A stretch of 56,650 nt of DNA from Streptococcaceae bacterium (GTDB lineage Bacteria; Bacillota; Bacilli; Lactobacillales; Streptococcaceae), in contig JAKVKP010000016.1 of assembly GCA_022484805.1 (NCBI GenBank), positions 1 to 56,650 on the forward strand, given 5' to 3'. This document shows positions 9,813 through 19,321 of the stretch, piece by piece. The notes below the pieces were generated by a model. That model was not told where the DNA came from. It did no database searches and worked only from the letters and a program-made list of their open reading frames with translations. Each line of letters begins with the position of its first letter. Position 1 is the first letter of the stretch. A program made the translations under genes and the position numbers.

Positions 9813-9903
9813 GTATTCAGTCATATTGGTTTCAAAATTTACAAGAAATAATTGAACTTTTGATTTATACTAAAGTAATAAACTTTGTTATGAGGTGAAA
9901 TCG

Positions 9904-10764
9904 ATGTATGGAATGGATTTATCAATTTTTATTTTTATTATGTTAATTACTGGTCTTCTTGCCGGCTTTGTTGGCTCAATTCTAGGCCTTGGTGGTGGAC
10001 TAGTCGTGACACCGATTCTCACTTTAATTTTCGGTGTTGATATTAAAATTGCGATTGGTACGAGCATTGTTGCGGTTATTGCGACAAGCACTGGCGGTAC
10101 AATTGCCTACTTAAAAGATGATTTATTGAATTTAAGATTAGCGATGTTTTTGGAAATTTTCACAGCAATTGGAGGCTTAATTGGGGCCCTTTTAGCAGGT
10201 CTATTTAATGCAACGGTACTTTTCTTTTTATTTGGTGGTCTACTAATTTTTCAATCGTGGAACATGTATCGTAAATTAAAAAAAGGTGAACGCATAATCA
10301 CTACTGGTCGAGAGGACGCCATTGCCCAAAAGTTAAAATTAAATTCCAGCTACTATGATAAGGCATTAGCACAAAGAGTTGATTATCAGGTAGAAAAGGT
10401 GCCCTTAGGTGCTACGATTATGCTAGGCGCAGGTATTGCTTCGGGACTTTTGGGTATTGGTAGTGGTGCCTTTAAAGTAATGGCGATGGATTCGGCAATG
10501 AAAATGCCACTTAAGCCATCCAGTGCAACTAGTAATTTAATGATGGGTGTAACAGCTGCCTCGTCGGCGACGGTTTATTTTTTCAATGGCTCTATCCAAC
10601 CAATGCTAGCGGTACCTATTTGTCTTGGCATCGTTGTTGGTTCAACAGCAGGTAGTAAGGTTATGCCCAAGTTGCCTGCTAGTACACTAAGACTTATATT
10701 TATTCCGGTAATTTCCTTGGTGGCGATTCAAATGTTATTCAGAGGAATGGGGTGGCTAAGTTAA
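9904..10764 (+). CDS. TauE/SafE-family membrane transporter
   Basis: 286-residue polytopic membrane protein of the TauE/SafE (sulfite/organosulfonate exporter, DUF81) family. The start is the ATG at 9904; the longer GTG start at 9895 would overlap the ribosome-binding site GAGGTG. Seven to eight hydrophobic helices are visible. The two internal repeats each begin with the family glycine motif: GFVGSILGLGGGLVVTP near the start and GIASGLLGIGSGAF in the second half. A cytosolic basic loop separates the halves. The stop overlaps the next gene's ATG, so the two are co-translated. Substrate unproven; sulfur oxyanions or organic acids are the family norm. Confidence 0.88.
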   Translation: MYGMDLSIFIFIMLITGLLAGFVGSILGLGGGLVVTPILTLIFGVDIKIAIGTSIVAVIATSTGGTIAYLKDDLLNLRLAMFLEIFTAIGGLIGALLAGLFNATVLFFLFGGLLIFQSWNMYRKLKKGERIITTGREDAIAQKLKLNSSYYDKALAQRVDYQVEKVPLGATIMLGAGIASGLLGIGSGAFKVMAMDSAMKMPLKPSSATSNLMMGVTAASSATVYFFNGSIQPMLAVPICLGIVVGSTAGSKVMPKLPASTLRLIFIPVISLVAIQMLFRGMGWLS

Positions 10765-11129
10765 TGAAATCGACAAAAGATGAAATGCTAGATGTTGAAA
10801 AAATAATTGGTCAATTATTGCGAATCGGTATCTTGATTAGCGTGATCATTATGATTTTGGGTATGATTTTATTATTTGTAACGGGTAAAAGTGGTTATCC
10901 AGCAAACAGCTATCCGATTGGATTAAACGAAATTATTAAAGGCTGCCTTGCTTTAAGACCATTTGCGTTAATGATGCTAGGCCTGTTCTGTTTAATATTA
11001 ACACCAGTTTTGCGTGTTTTAGCGTCAATTCTTGCCTTTGCACTTGAAAAGGACTATTTGTACGTCTGGATAACGATTTTTGTTTTATTTATCTTAATTG
11101 TTGCTATTTTGGTAGGACATCGTTATTAA
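10764..11129 (+). CDS. DUF1634-family membrane protein
   Basis: 121-residue protein with three hydrophobic helices, of the DUF1634 family. DUF1634 proteins are commonly encoded just after TauE/SafE permeases and are thought to be accessory subunits. The N-terminal VEKIIGQLLRIGILISVIIM segment is typical. I place the start at the ATG at 10764, whose first base overlaps the upstream TAA and which has GGGGTGG ahead of it. A GTG at 10752 is the alternative. Function beyond partnership with the upstream transporter is not known. Confidence 0.82.
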   Translation: MKSTKDEMLDVEKIIGQLLRIGILISVIIMILGMILLFVTGKSGYPANSYPIGLNEIIKGCLALRPFALMMLGLFCLILTPVLRVLASILAFALEKDYLYVWITIFVLFILIVAILVGHRY

Positions 11130-11192
11130 GAATTTTAATTTCCTATAAATGAAAATCAAAGCTAAATAACAATTATTATTAAGAATTGGCGA

Positions 11193-11207
11193 AATTTTCT
11201 GATAATT
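11193..11207. promoter_or_regulatory. CodY-like box upstream of ilvD
   Basis: AATTTTCTGATAATT matches the CodY consensus AATTTTCWGAAAATT at 14 of 15 positions. It sits four bases before the -35 of the ilvD promoter, a position suited to repression when branched-chain amino acids and GTP are plentiful. Confidence 0.82.
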
Positions 11208-11210
11208 CTA

Positions 11211-11238
11211 TTGACTTTGTGACATTGGGTGTTAGAAT
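11211..11238 (+). promoter_or_regulatory. Promoter for ilvD
   Basis: TTGACT (11211-11216) and TAGAAT (11233-11238) are 16 bp apart. Transcription would start near 11245, giving an untranslated leader of about 155 nt. Confidence 0.7.
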
Positions 11239-11244
11239 GGATAA

Positions 11245-11358
11245 AACTATCATTTTAGGATAGTTAATTTGTAGTGTAAATACTTGAAAAAATAAATATT
11301 TGATCTGTTTTTAGCTATTAAAAATCAGCAATATTTATTTCGCGAGTAAAGCTACAAA
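11245..11358 (+). promoter_or_regulatory. Structured 5' leader of ilvD
   Basis: Two structures are visible. First, AACTATC/GATAGTT (11245-11251 with 11259-11265). Second, a nested set: TTTGTAG/CTACAAA (11268-11274 with 11352-11358), TACTTG/CGAGTA (11281-11286 with 11343-11348, one G-T), AAATAAATATT/AATATTTATTT (11290-11300 with 11330-11340), then CTG-TTTTTA/TAAAAA-T-CAG closing on GCTAT. No T-box specifier or GGGTGG core is seen and no poly-T tail follows, so it is neither a recognised T-box nor a plain terminator. Confidence 0.55.
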
Positions 11359-11399
11359 AAATAAATTAAATGTATTTATTAGATTAAGAGGGGCTTTTC

Positions 11400-13100
11400 A
11401 TGAGAAGTGACAAAATTAAGGTTGGTGTTGCACAAGCACCGGCTAGAGGACTGTTGTATGCGACAGGACAAGTAAAAAGTGCAAAAGATATGAAGAAACC
11501 ATTTATTGCAATTTGTAATTCATACACAGATATCGTGCCTGGGCATGTTCATCTTCGAGAATTAGCCCAAGTTGCCAAAGAAGCAATCAGAGAGGCTGGT
11601 GGTATTCCTTTTGAATTTAATACCATTGGTGTGGATGATGGGATTGCAATGGGACATATCGGTATGCGTTATAGTTTACCTTCTCGTGAATTAATTGCAG
11701 ATGCGGCTGAAACAATGATTAATGCTCATTGGTTTGATGGTGTTTTTTATATGCCAAACTGCGATAAGATTACACCTGGTATGATTTTAGCAAGTGTTAG
11801 AACGAATGTGCCAGGCATTTTTTGTTCTGGTGGACCAATGAAGGCTGGCGTTGACATGCATGGTCATCAAGCAACACTGTCAACATTATTTGAAGCAGTA
11901 GGCGCTCGAAAAGAAGGCCAAATTGATGAATCAGAATTAGAATTTATGGAGCAAAACGCTTGTCCGAGCTGCGGTTCATGTGCGGGGATGTTCACGGCTA
12001 ATTCGATGAATACCTTGATGGAAATTCTAGGAATTGCCTTGCCGGGTAATGGGACAGCCTTAGCCGTTTCTGACGAACGAAAGGATTTAGTTTATCAAGC
12101 TGCTAAACATTTAATGCGTTTAGTAAAAGAGGATATTAGACCTAAAGATATTATCACTAAAGAAGCGATTGATGATGCATTTGCCTTAGATATGGCGATG
12201 GGTGGCTCAACGAACACTGTACTGCATACATTAGCGATTGCAAGTGAGGCAGGAATTCAATACGATTTAGCAGATATTAATGAAATTGCTAAGCGTGTAC
12301 CATATTTGTCTAAAATTGCACCAAGCTCTGTTTATTCAATGCATGATGTGCATAAAGCAGGTGGCGTTTCGGCAATTATTAAAGAATTGATTAAATGTGA
12401 TGCCATTCATCCAAATCGTTTAACGGTTACTGGTAAAACGATTGCTGAAAACGTTGCGAATGCGTCAATTAAAAATCCTGAGGTGATTCACCCATTAGAA
12501 AATGCCTATTCTAAGGTAGGTGGGCTTTCAATTCTTTATGGTAATATTGCCAAAAATGGTTCAGTAATTAAGGTCGGCGGCGTTGATCCAGATATTCGTT
12601 ACTTTAAAGGGAAGGCAATCTGTTTCAATTCTCATGATGAGGCAGTAGAAGGCATTGATACGCACAAAGTTCAAAAGGGACACGTGGTTGTCATTCGTTA
12701 TGAAGGACCTAAGGGTGGTCCAGGAATGCCTGAAATGCTTGCGCCTACGTCATCAATTGTGGGTCGTGGTTTAGGAAGAGATGTAGCTTTAATAACCGAT
12801 GGTCGTTTTTCTGGTGCGAGTCGTGGTATTTCGATAGGTCACGTTTCACCAGAAGCAGCAGAAGGTGGCGAAATTGCTTTAATTAAGGATGGCGATGAAA
12901 TCATCATTGATTTGACTAATCGGACACTTAATTTATCAGTGCCTGATGAAGAATTAGACCGTCGTCGTCAAGCATTGCCTAAATTTAAAGCTAAGGTTAA
13001 AACAGGCTGGCTTGCCCGCTATACAGCAATGGTAACGAGTGCTAATACAGGTGCAATTTTACAATTACCAAAAGAATTACAAGATTTGCTAGATGATTAA
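11400..13100 (+). CDS. ilvD: Dihydroxy-acid dehydratase
   Basis: 566-residue cytosolic Fe-S enzyme that dehydrates 2,3-dihydroxy-isovalerate and -methylvalerate to the 2-keto acids of valine and isoleucine synthesis. Visible marks: [10 protein letters not shown] with Cys 121, and [17 protein letters not shown] with cysteines 188, 191 and 194, which together ligate the cluster. The substrate/Mg region [11 protein letters not shown] and the C-terminal [10 protein letters not shown] motif are also present. Length is standard (about 560). Start ATG at 11400 follows GAGGGG. It heads the ilv cluster behind a CodY-like box, and ilvB starts 74 bp downstream. Confidence 0.97.
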   Translation: MRSDKIKVGVAQAPARGLLYATGQVKSAKDMKKPFIAICNSYTDIVPGHVHLRELAQVAKEAIREAGGIPFEFNTIGVDDGIAMGHIGMRYSLPSRELIADAAETMINAHWFDGVFYMPNCDKITPGMILASVRTNVPGIFCSGGPMKAGVDMHGHQATLSTLFEAVGARKEGQIDESELEFMEQNACPSCGSCAGMFTANSMNTLMEILGIALPGNGTALAVSDERKDLVYQAAKHLMRLVKEDIRPKDIITKEAIDDAFALDMAMGGSTNTVLHTLAIASEAGIQYDLADINEIAKRVPYLSKIAPSSVYSMHDVHKAGGVSAIIKELIKCDAIHPNRLTVTGKTIAENVANASIKNPEVIHPLENAYSKVGGLSILYGNIAKNGSVIKVGGVDPDIRYFKGKAICFNSHDEAVEGIDTHKVQKGHVVVIRYEGPKGGPGMPEMLAPTSSIVGRGLGRDVALITDGRFSGASRGISIGHVSPEAAEGGEIALIKDGDEIIIDLTNRTLNLSVPDEELDRRRQALPKFKAKVKTGWLARYTAMVTSANTGAILQLPKELQDLLDD

Positions 13101-13174
13101 ACTAGCTATTGATTAATAATTGATGCTATTATAAATTAATAATACTAACTATTCAGAGTAGAGGAGGCGGACCT

Positions 13175-14866
13175 TTGAAAAAAATTAAATTAGATCAACC
13201 GACTTCTGGATCGATGCTACTCCTAGAAACCTTAAAAAAACTAGGTGTTGACAAGATTTTTGGTTATCCAGGGGGTGCAGTTTTACCATTATATGATGCA
13301 ATTTATGATTTTGAGATTCAACATATTTTGGCACGCCACGAGCAAGGCGCTGTGACTGCTGCAGAAGGCTATGCCAAATCAACCGGTAAACCTGGCGTTG
13401 CTGTCGTGACAAGTGGACCAGGTGCAACTAATGCTGTAACGGCAATTGCGGACGCCTTTAGCGATTCCGTACCGATGATTGTGTTTACAGGTCAGGTGGC
13501 GACACCGGGAATTGGTAAGGATGCTTTCCAAGAAGCAGACATGGTTGGTATTACAATGCCGATTACTAAATATAATTATCAAATTCGAGATACAGAAGAC
13601 ATTCCAAGAATTATTACGGAGGCATTTCATATTGCAAACACTGGTCGTAAAGGACCGGTAGTGATTGATTTACCGAAGAATATTTCAGTTAATCAAGTTG
13701 CTGAAATTAATGATACGATGATTGATATTACGAGTTATCAGCCAACAACAGAGCCAAATGGTAAACAATTGCGAAAAATAATTGATGCGCTTGCAACATC
13801 TAAGAAGCCTTTAATTCTAGCCGGTGGTGGTATTAACTATGCCCATGCAGGTGAAGCATTTGTCGCTTTTGTTGAAAAATATCAAATTCCAGTGGTTAAT
13901 ACACTTTTAGGTCTCGGTAGTATTCCAACGACCAATCCACTATTTTTAGGTATGGGTGGCATGCACGGCTCTTATGCAGCCAATATGGCGCTAACAGAAT
14001 GTGATTTTTTAATTAATCTTGGTTCACGTTTTGATGACCGTTTAGCGAGTAGCCCTTCAACCTTTGCGCCAGAAGCTAAAATTGCGCATATTGATATTGA
14101 TCCAGCTGAAATTGGTAAAATAATTCCTACGCAAATACCAGTAGTAAGTGATCTTAAAAATGCCCTAGTTGAGCTACTGAAAATCGATGGTCAAAAGCCA
14201 GCTAATGATGAATGGCTGACTCATGTGGCTGCTAATAAGGCGAAACATCCTTTGAAATATGCACATTCAGAAACTGAAATTAAACCACAGCGTGTGATTG
14301 AAATTATTGGTAAATTGACTAATGGTGATGCAATTGTTGTTACCGATGTAGGTCAGCATCAGATGTGGACGGCCCAGTTCTATCCATTTAAATTTTCTAA
14401 TCAGCTAGTGACAAGTGGAGGCCTAGGTACAATGGGCTTTGGTATTCCAGCGGCTATCGGTGCCAAACTTGCTTTTCCAGAAAAAGAAGTTATTCTTTTT
14501 GTTGGAGATGGTGGTTTCCAAATGACCAATCAAGAATTGGCAATTTTGAATATCTATAATGTGCCGATTAAAGTTGTGATGTTAAACAATCATTCACTTG
14601 GTATGGTTCGCCAATGGCAAGAGGCCTTCTTTAATGAACGTCGTAGTGAATCAGTTTTAGATCAGCAGCCAGATTTCCAATTACTTGCTGAAGCGTATGG
14701 TATCAATCATGTTCTTTTAGATGATGCTAAGACGATTGAAAATGATCTTGAGGTGATTAACGAGGCTGGACCAGCATTTATCGAAGTGCATATTCCATTC
14801 TCTGAAATTGTGACGCCAATGGTGCCAGCAGGCAAATCAAACTTTGAAATGTTGGGGGTGGACTAG
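13175..14866 (+). CDS. ilvB: Acetolactate synthase, large (catalytic) subunit
   Basis: 563-residue thiamine-diphosphate enzyme that joins two pyruvates, or pyruvate plus 2-oxobutyrate, in the first common step of valine and isoleucine synthesis. Catalytic Glu is in HEQGAV (about residue 56), preceded by GYPGGAVLPLYDA. The ThDP/Mg motif begins GDGGF and ends with the NN of VVMLNN near residue 470. The FAD-type middle domain is retained, as in anabolic enzymes, and the small subunit follows. The start is TTG at 13175 with GAGGAGG at 13161-13167; no in-frame ATG fits. ilvN begins at the next base after the stop. Confidence 0.97.
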   Translation: MKKIKLDQPTSGSMLLLETLKKLGVDKIFGYPGGAVLPLYDAIYDFEIQHILARHEQGAVTAAEGYAKSTGKPGVAVVTSGPGATNAVTAIADAFSDSVPMIVFTGQVATPGIGKDAFQEADMVGITMPITKYNYQIRDTEDIPRIITEAFHIANTGRKGPVVIDLPKNISVNQVAEINDTMIDITSYQPTTEPNGKQLRKIIDALATSKKPLILAGGGINYAHAGEAFVAFVEKYQIPVVNTLLGLGSIPTTNPLFLGMGGMHGSYAANMALTECDFLINLGSRFDDRLASSPSTFAPEAKIAHIDIDPAEIGKIIPTQIPVVSDLKNALVELLKIDGQKPANDEWLTHVAANKAKHPLKYAHSETEIKPQRVIEIIGKLTNGDAIVVTDVGQHQMWTAQFYPFKFSNQLVTSGGLGTMGFGIPAAIGAKLAFPEKEVILFVGDGGFQMTNQELAILNIYNVPIKVVMLNNHSLGMVRQWQEAFFNERRSESVLDQQPDFQLLAEAYGINHVLLDDAKTIENDLEVINEAGPAFIEVHIPFSEIVTPMVPAGKSNFEMLGVD

Positions 14867-15343
14867 ATGAGAAGAATGCTAACAGCGAAATTAAATAATA
14901 CTTCTGGTGTCTTGAATCGCTTTACTGGTGTCTTATCGAGAAGACAGGTTAACATTGAAAGTATTTCAGTAGGCCCAACGGATCAACCGCATTTATCTCG
15001 AATTACAATTATAATTGACGTAGATAGCTTAGCTGAGGTTGAGCTTGTGGTGAAGCAGCTTAATCGCATGATTGATGTGGTAAGAGTGCGTGACATTACA
15101 GATGTACCACATTTGGAGCGTGAGGTCGCCTTGATTAAAATTAATGCGCCTGCCAGTGTTCGTGCAGAAATTTTCGCGATGATTCAACCCTTTAGAGCGA
15201 GTGTCATTGATGTGTCACCTAAAACAATTACAATTCAGTCAACAGGCTCTAGCGATAAGATTGATGCCTTGCTAAAAATTGTCATTCCTTATGGCATTAA
15301 GAATCTAGCAAGAACGGGTGTCACAGGCTTTAGCAGGGGATAG
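14867..15343 (+). CDS. ilvN: Acetolactate synthase, small (regulatory) subunit
   Basis: 158-residue regulatory partner of IlvB that raises its activity and confers valine feedback inhibition. Residues 1-78 form an ACT domain (LNNTSGVLNRFTGVLSRR, then IESISVGPT), and residues 80-158 are the conserved C-terminal activation domain. The ATG directly abuts the ilvB stop codon, so translation is probably coupled. Its ribosome-binding site is the G-rich end of ilvB (GGGGGTGG). Confidence 0.96.
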   Translation: MRRMLTAKLNNTSGVLNRFTGVLSRRQVNIESISVGPTDQPHLSRITIIIDVDSLAEVELVVKQLNRMIDVVRVRDITDVPHLEREVALIKINAPASVRAEIFAMIQPFRASVIDVSPKTITIQSTGSSDKIDALLKIVIPYGIKNLARTGVTGFSRG

Positions 15344-15365
15344 AAAAAGTTATTATTGATTGAAA

Positions 15366-15380
15366 GAATTTCTGAAAATT
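15366..15380. promoter_or_regulatory. CodY-like box upstream of ilvC
   Basis: GAATTTCTGAAAATT matches the CodY consensus at 13 of 15 positions and lies 16 bp before the ilvC -35 element. Confidence 0.7.
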
Positions 15381-15395
15381 TGGTTTAGTTTTGAA

Positions 15396-15425
15396 TTGTC
15401 AAAATATTTTGAATTATGTTACAAT
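15396..15425 (+). promoter_or_regulatory. Internal promoter for ilvC
   Basis: TTGTCA (15396-15401), 18-bp spacer, TACAAT (15420-15425) with an extended TG at 15417-15418. It gives ilvC its own transcript with a leader of about 100 nt. Confidence 0.72.
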
Positions 15426-15446
15426 AATGAATGTACTAATTGAAGA

Positions 15447-15507
15447 ACATTAAAACTTAAAGTATTGAGTTTTGATAATAAATTTAATGTGCTAATTTCG
15501 CATTAAA
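15447..15507 (+). promoter_or_regulatory. ilvC leader with competing hairpins
   Basis: ACATTAAA (15447-15454) can pair with TTTAATGT (15483-15490), enclosing AAAACT/AGTTTT. The same TTTAATG can instead pair with CATTAAA (15501-15507), eight bases before the AAGGAG ribosome-binding site. The two folds exclude each other. No T-run follows, so any effect would be on translation or RNA stability. Confidence 0.4.
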
Positions 15508-15516
15508 AATTGATAA

Positions 15517-16527
<1,011 letters not shown>

Positions 16528-16566
16528 AATAATTTAATTGATTGGCTACATTTAATTATAATTTCA

Positions 16567-16699
16567 CAAGTTGATGTTGGCTGTTCGTTCTTTAGACATC
16601 AGCTTGCTGAAAGTTTTAATCTTATTCAATATTGAGTAGGCGAGCCTTTGATTAGATGAATTTCAAAAGACTGGAGCTTAAATTCCAGTCTATTTTTTT
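16567..16699 (+). terminator. Hairpin pair ending in an intrinsic terminator between ilvC and ilvA
   Basis: CAAGTTGATGT pairs with ACATCAGCTTG (16567-16606, one G-T), with only a weak T tail. A second, perfect hairpin AGACTGGA/TCCAGTCT (16668-16675 with 16684-16691) is followed by seven T. The second is a standard terminator and would limit read-through from ilvC into ilvA. Confidence 0.82.
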
Positions 16700-16749
16700 A
16701 GTTTAAGATGGAATAATTGATTGGGAGCTTGTTCAGAAAGGGTTTTTTT

Positions 16750-18000
16750 ATGGTAAGCAAGGAAAGCATTTTATATGCAAATTTTATTTTGAAGGATTTG
16801 GTCACCCATACACCACTTCAGCATGATCGATATTTGTCTGAAAAATATAATGCAAATATTTATCTCAAGCGTGAAGACTTGCAAAAGGTGCGCTCATTTA
16901 AATTACGTGGTGCGGCCTTTGCAATTAAAAATCTACCAAAGGAAAAATTAGAAAATGGTGTAGTTTGTGCAAGTGCTGGCAATCATGCACAAGGTGTGGC
17001 ATATACCTGTGCGGAATTAAAAATTCCTGCTTTTATTTTTATGCCAACAACAACACCACATCAAAAGATTTCTCAGGTTGAATTTTTTGGTGGTTCTGAT
17101 GTTGAAGTCATTTTGACTGGTGATACCTTTGACCAATCAGCGAATGCTGCTCAAGCTTATGCAGAAAAAGAACATAAGACGTTTATAGCGCCGTTTGATG
17201 ATGAAGATGTAATCAGTGGTCAAGGTACAGTTGCACTCGAGGTATTTGAGGACGCTGAGAAAAAAGGGATTCAGGTTGATGAAATTATTACTGCTATTGG
17301 CGGTGGCGGCTTGATTTCAGGCATTGCAACTTATACTAAAGAAACACATCCAGAGGTTAAGGTTATTGGGACGGAGCCGTTGGGTGCCTTGTCGATGAAA
17401 GCTGCTTTTGATGCTGGAAAACCCGTAAAATTAGATGAAATTGATAAATTTGCTGACGGCGTAGCGGTTCAAAAAGTTGGTGATAAAACTTTTGAAATTG
17501 CTCAAAAATATATTGATCAATTGGTTGGAGTTGATGAAGGACAAATCGCTTCAACAATTATTGAATTATATACCAAGCAAGCGATTGTTGTTGAACCAGC
17601 TGGTGCTCTATCAGTAGCGACCTTGGAAACGATTAAAGATCAAATTAAGGGCAAAACGGTCGTTTGTATCATTTCTGGTGGTAATAATGATATTAATCGA
17701 ATGAACGAGATTGAAGAACGTGCCTTGATTTTCGAAGGACTTAAGCATTATTTTGTGGTTAATTTTCCCCAACGTCCTGGTGCGTTAAGAGAGTTAGTGA
17801 GTGATATATTAGGTCCAAATGATGATATTACACGCTTTGAATATATTAAGAAGAATGATCGTGGTAAAGGTCCCGCATTGGTTGGCGTTTTATTAAAGAG
17901 TAATGCAGATTATGCGCCTTTGGTTAAGCGAATGCGGACATTTGATCCTAAATTTATTGACCTAAATAAGGATGAAACCCTTTATTCTCTTTTAGTTTAG
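16750..18000 (+). CDS. ilvA: Threonine dehydratase (threonine ammonia-lyase, biosynthetic)
   Basis: 416-residue PLP enzyme converting threonine to 2-oxobutyrate, the entry step of isoleucine synthesis. PLP Lys lies in VRSFKLRGA near residue 51; SAGNHAQGVA and GGGGLISG bind the cofactor phosphate, and CIISGGNND closes the catalytic domain. Residues about 330-416 form one ACT-like regulatory domain, the short architecture of Firmicutes. The ATG at 16750 follows AAAGGG; an upstream TTG at 16717 would add a poor N-terminus. It lies only about 50 bp past a terminator, so its expression may be reduced or separately driven. Confidence 0.95.
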   Translation: MVSKESILYANFILKDLVTHTPLQHDRYLSEKYNANIYLKREDLQKVRSFKLRGAAFAIKNLPKEKLENGVVCASAGNHAQGVAYTCAELKIPAFIFMPTTTPHQKISQVEFFGGSDVEVILTGDTFDQSANAAQAYAEKEHKTFIAPFDDEDVISGQGTVALEVFEDAEKKGIQVDEIITAIGGGGLISGIATYTKETHPEVKVIGTEPLGALSMKAAFDAGKPVKLDEIDKFADGVAVQKVGDKTFEIAQKYIDQLVGVDEGQIASTIIELYTKQAIVVEPAGALSVATLETIKDQIKGKTVVCIISGGNNDINRMNEIEERALIFEGLKHYFVVNFPQRPGALRELVSDILGPNDDITRFEYIKKNDRGKGPALVGVLLKSNADYAPLVKRMRTFDPKFIDLNKDETLYSLLV

Positions 18001-18036
18001 ACAGGTTTTAAGTAGATAATTGAATCACTGATGGTA

Positions 18037-18068
18037 GAAGTAGCAAAAATGATTGTTGCTTCTTTTTT
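18037..18068 (+). terminator. Intrinsic terminator after ilvA
   Basis: GAAGTAGCAA pairs with TTGTTGCTTC (two wobble pairs) and is followed by six T. Confidence 0.85.
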
Positions 18069-18109
18069 GTGTAATTAATTGAGTTTTTGCAGTTTAATAG
18101 GTTTGTTTG

Positions 18110-18345
18110 TTGTAGCGCTTGAGCATTACATGCTATAATCAAGAAAATTATTAATAATTAATAACAATTATTTAAATATAAATAATTCATATAGACATGT
18201 AAGCTAGGATAATCGAAGCTGTTAAGGATTAGAAAAATGAAGAACAATAGTCGCGAACTTTAATCAATTAAACTATTAAAGTGAAGGTGATTTAATAGTC
18301 AGATTTCAGCTAACAATCAATTAGTATGAGGAGAATGAGAATATA
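18110..18345 (+). promoter_or_regulatory. Promoter and long leader of the c-di-GMP/XrtG operon
   Basis: -35 TTGTAG (18110-18115), 18-bp spacer, extended -10 TGC-TATAAT (18131-18139). The leader is about 200 nt. In it, ACTTTAAT (18257-18264) can pair with ATTAAAGT (18275-18282), while CTATTAAA (18273-18280) can pair with TTTAATAG (18291-18298); the two are mutually exclusive. I see no match to c-di-GMP-I or -II riboswitch cores. GAGGAGA precedes the start codon. Confidence 0.55.
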
Positions 18346-19245
18346 ATGGAGTATATTCAAAAAAGTAAAAAGTTAGCTGATTCCTTTGATCACTTATTTT
18401 TTGATATTGTGAACGATTCACCATTGTCAATTGTTATTGCAGACAGACATCGAAAAATTGTTTATGTAAATCAATTTTTTTGTTTGTTGACTGGATATGA
18501 TTACGAAGAGGTTATTGGAAAAAATCCATCAATATTAAAATCTGGCTTGACACCAATGCATGTTTATCAGAATATGTATACTACTTTGGAAAAAGTTGGA
18601 AAATGGCAAGGTGAATTTAAAAACCGAAAAAAGAATGGTAGCTTATATATTGAATATGCTTCTATATCAATGATTTATGACAAAAAAAAGATACCATACT
18701 TTATTGCATTTAAACAGGATGTTACTGAAATGGTGGAATTAAATCAAAATGTTTACACTGATTCAACGACAAGTTTATTTAATCGACGTTATTTAAATGA
18801 GCAATTGCCAATTGAGATTCAATCTAGTGTAGAAGCAAAGACTCCGTTATCTATCATTTTTATTGACTTGGATTTTTTTAAAAAAATTAATGATAGGTAT
18901 GGTCATATTATCGGTGATGAATTAATTAAAATGGTTGCGTTATTTTTACTTGATAATTTTAAACAAAAATCTAGTTGGATTGCTAGGTATGGAGGAGATG
19001 AGTTTTTAGTCTGTTTGCCTAAAACTGGAAAAGAGCAGGCTTATTTCATCGCAAATCAAGTTAGAGCACTAATTGAGCAAAAAATTTTTAAGATTCAAGA
19101 GAAGGAACTCTCAATTACTTGTAGCTTTGGAGTTGAGGAAATTAGTGAACAAAATTCAATTAGAACAGCAGAAAAATTATTAAGCATTGTTGATAAAAAA
19201 TTATATTTAGCAAAATTTGATGGTAAAAACACAGGTTTTGTCTAA
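18346..19245 (+). CDS. PAS-GGDEF diguanylate cyclase
   Basis: 299-residue cytosolic protein predicted to make cyclic di-GMP from two GTP. Residues about 20-125 form a PAS sensor domain (NDSPLSIVIADRHRKIVYVN, GYDYEEVIGKNPSIL). Residues about 137-290 form the GGDEF domain, with LIDLDFFKKIN-type metal region (FIDLDFFKKINDRYGH) and an intact RYGGDEF active site at 214-220. The inhibitory I-site RxxD, which should sit at 207-210, reads QKSS, so feedback inhibition by product is probably lost. There is no membrane segment. It is first in the operon and is followed 76 bp later by the opposing EAL gene. Confidence 0.93.
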   Translation: MEYIQKSKKLADSFDHLFFDIVNDSPLSIVIADRHRKIVYVNQFFCLLTGYDYEEVIGKNPSILKSGLTPMHVYQNMYTTLEKVGKWQGEFKNRKKNGSLYIEYASISMIYDKKKIPYFIAFKQDVTEMVELNQNVYTDSTTSLFNRRYLNEQLPIEIQSSVEAKTPLSIIFIDLDFFKKINDRYGHIIGDELIKMVALFLLDNFKQKSSWIARYGGDEFLVCLPKTGKEQAYFIANQVRALIEQKIFKIQEKELSITCSFGVEEISEQNSIRTAEKLLSIVDKKLYLAKFDGKNTGFV

Positions 19246-19321
19246 TAACGAGATTTAATTCTTGTATTTTCTCATTTTGTAGAGAATAACGATTTAATTA
19301 TTGGTAAATTAGGAGATTTTT

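Noticed and set aside
11237-11263. A tiny frame MDKTIILG upstream of ilvD that looks like a branched-chain leader peptide, with GGGTG six bases before it.
   Set aside because: Its ATG overlaps the best -10 element, so it would not be in the transcript. Eight codons with two Ile and one Leu can arise by chance.
18140-18345. A c-di-GMP riboswitch in the leader of the c-di-GMP operon.
   Set aside because: The conserved GEMM-I and class II core sequences are not present.
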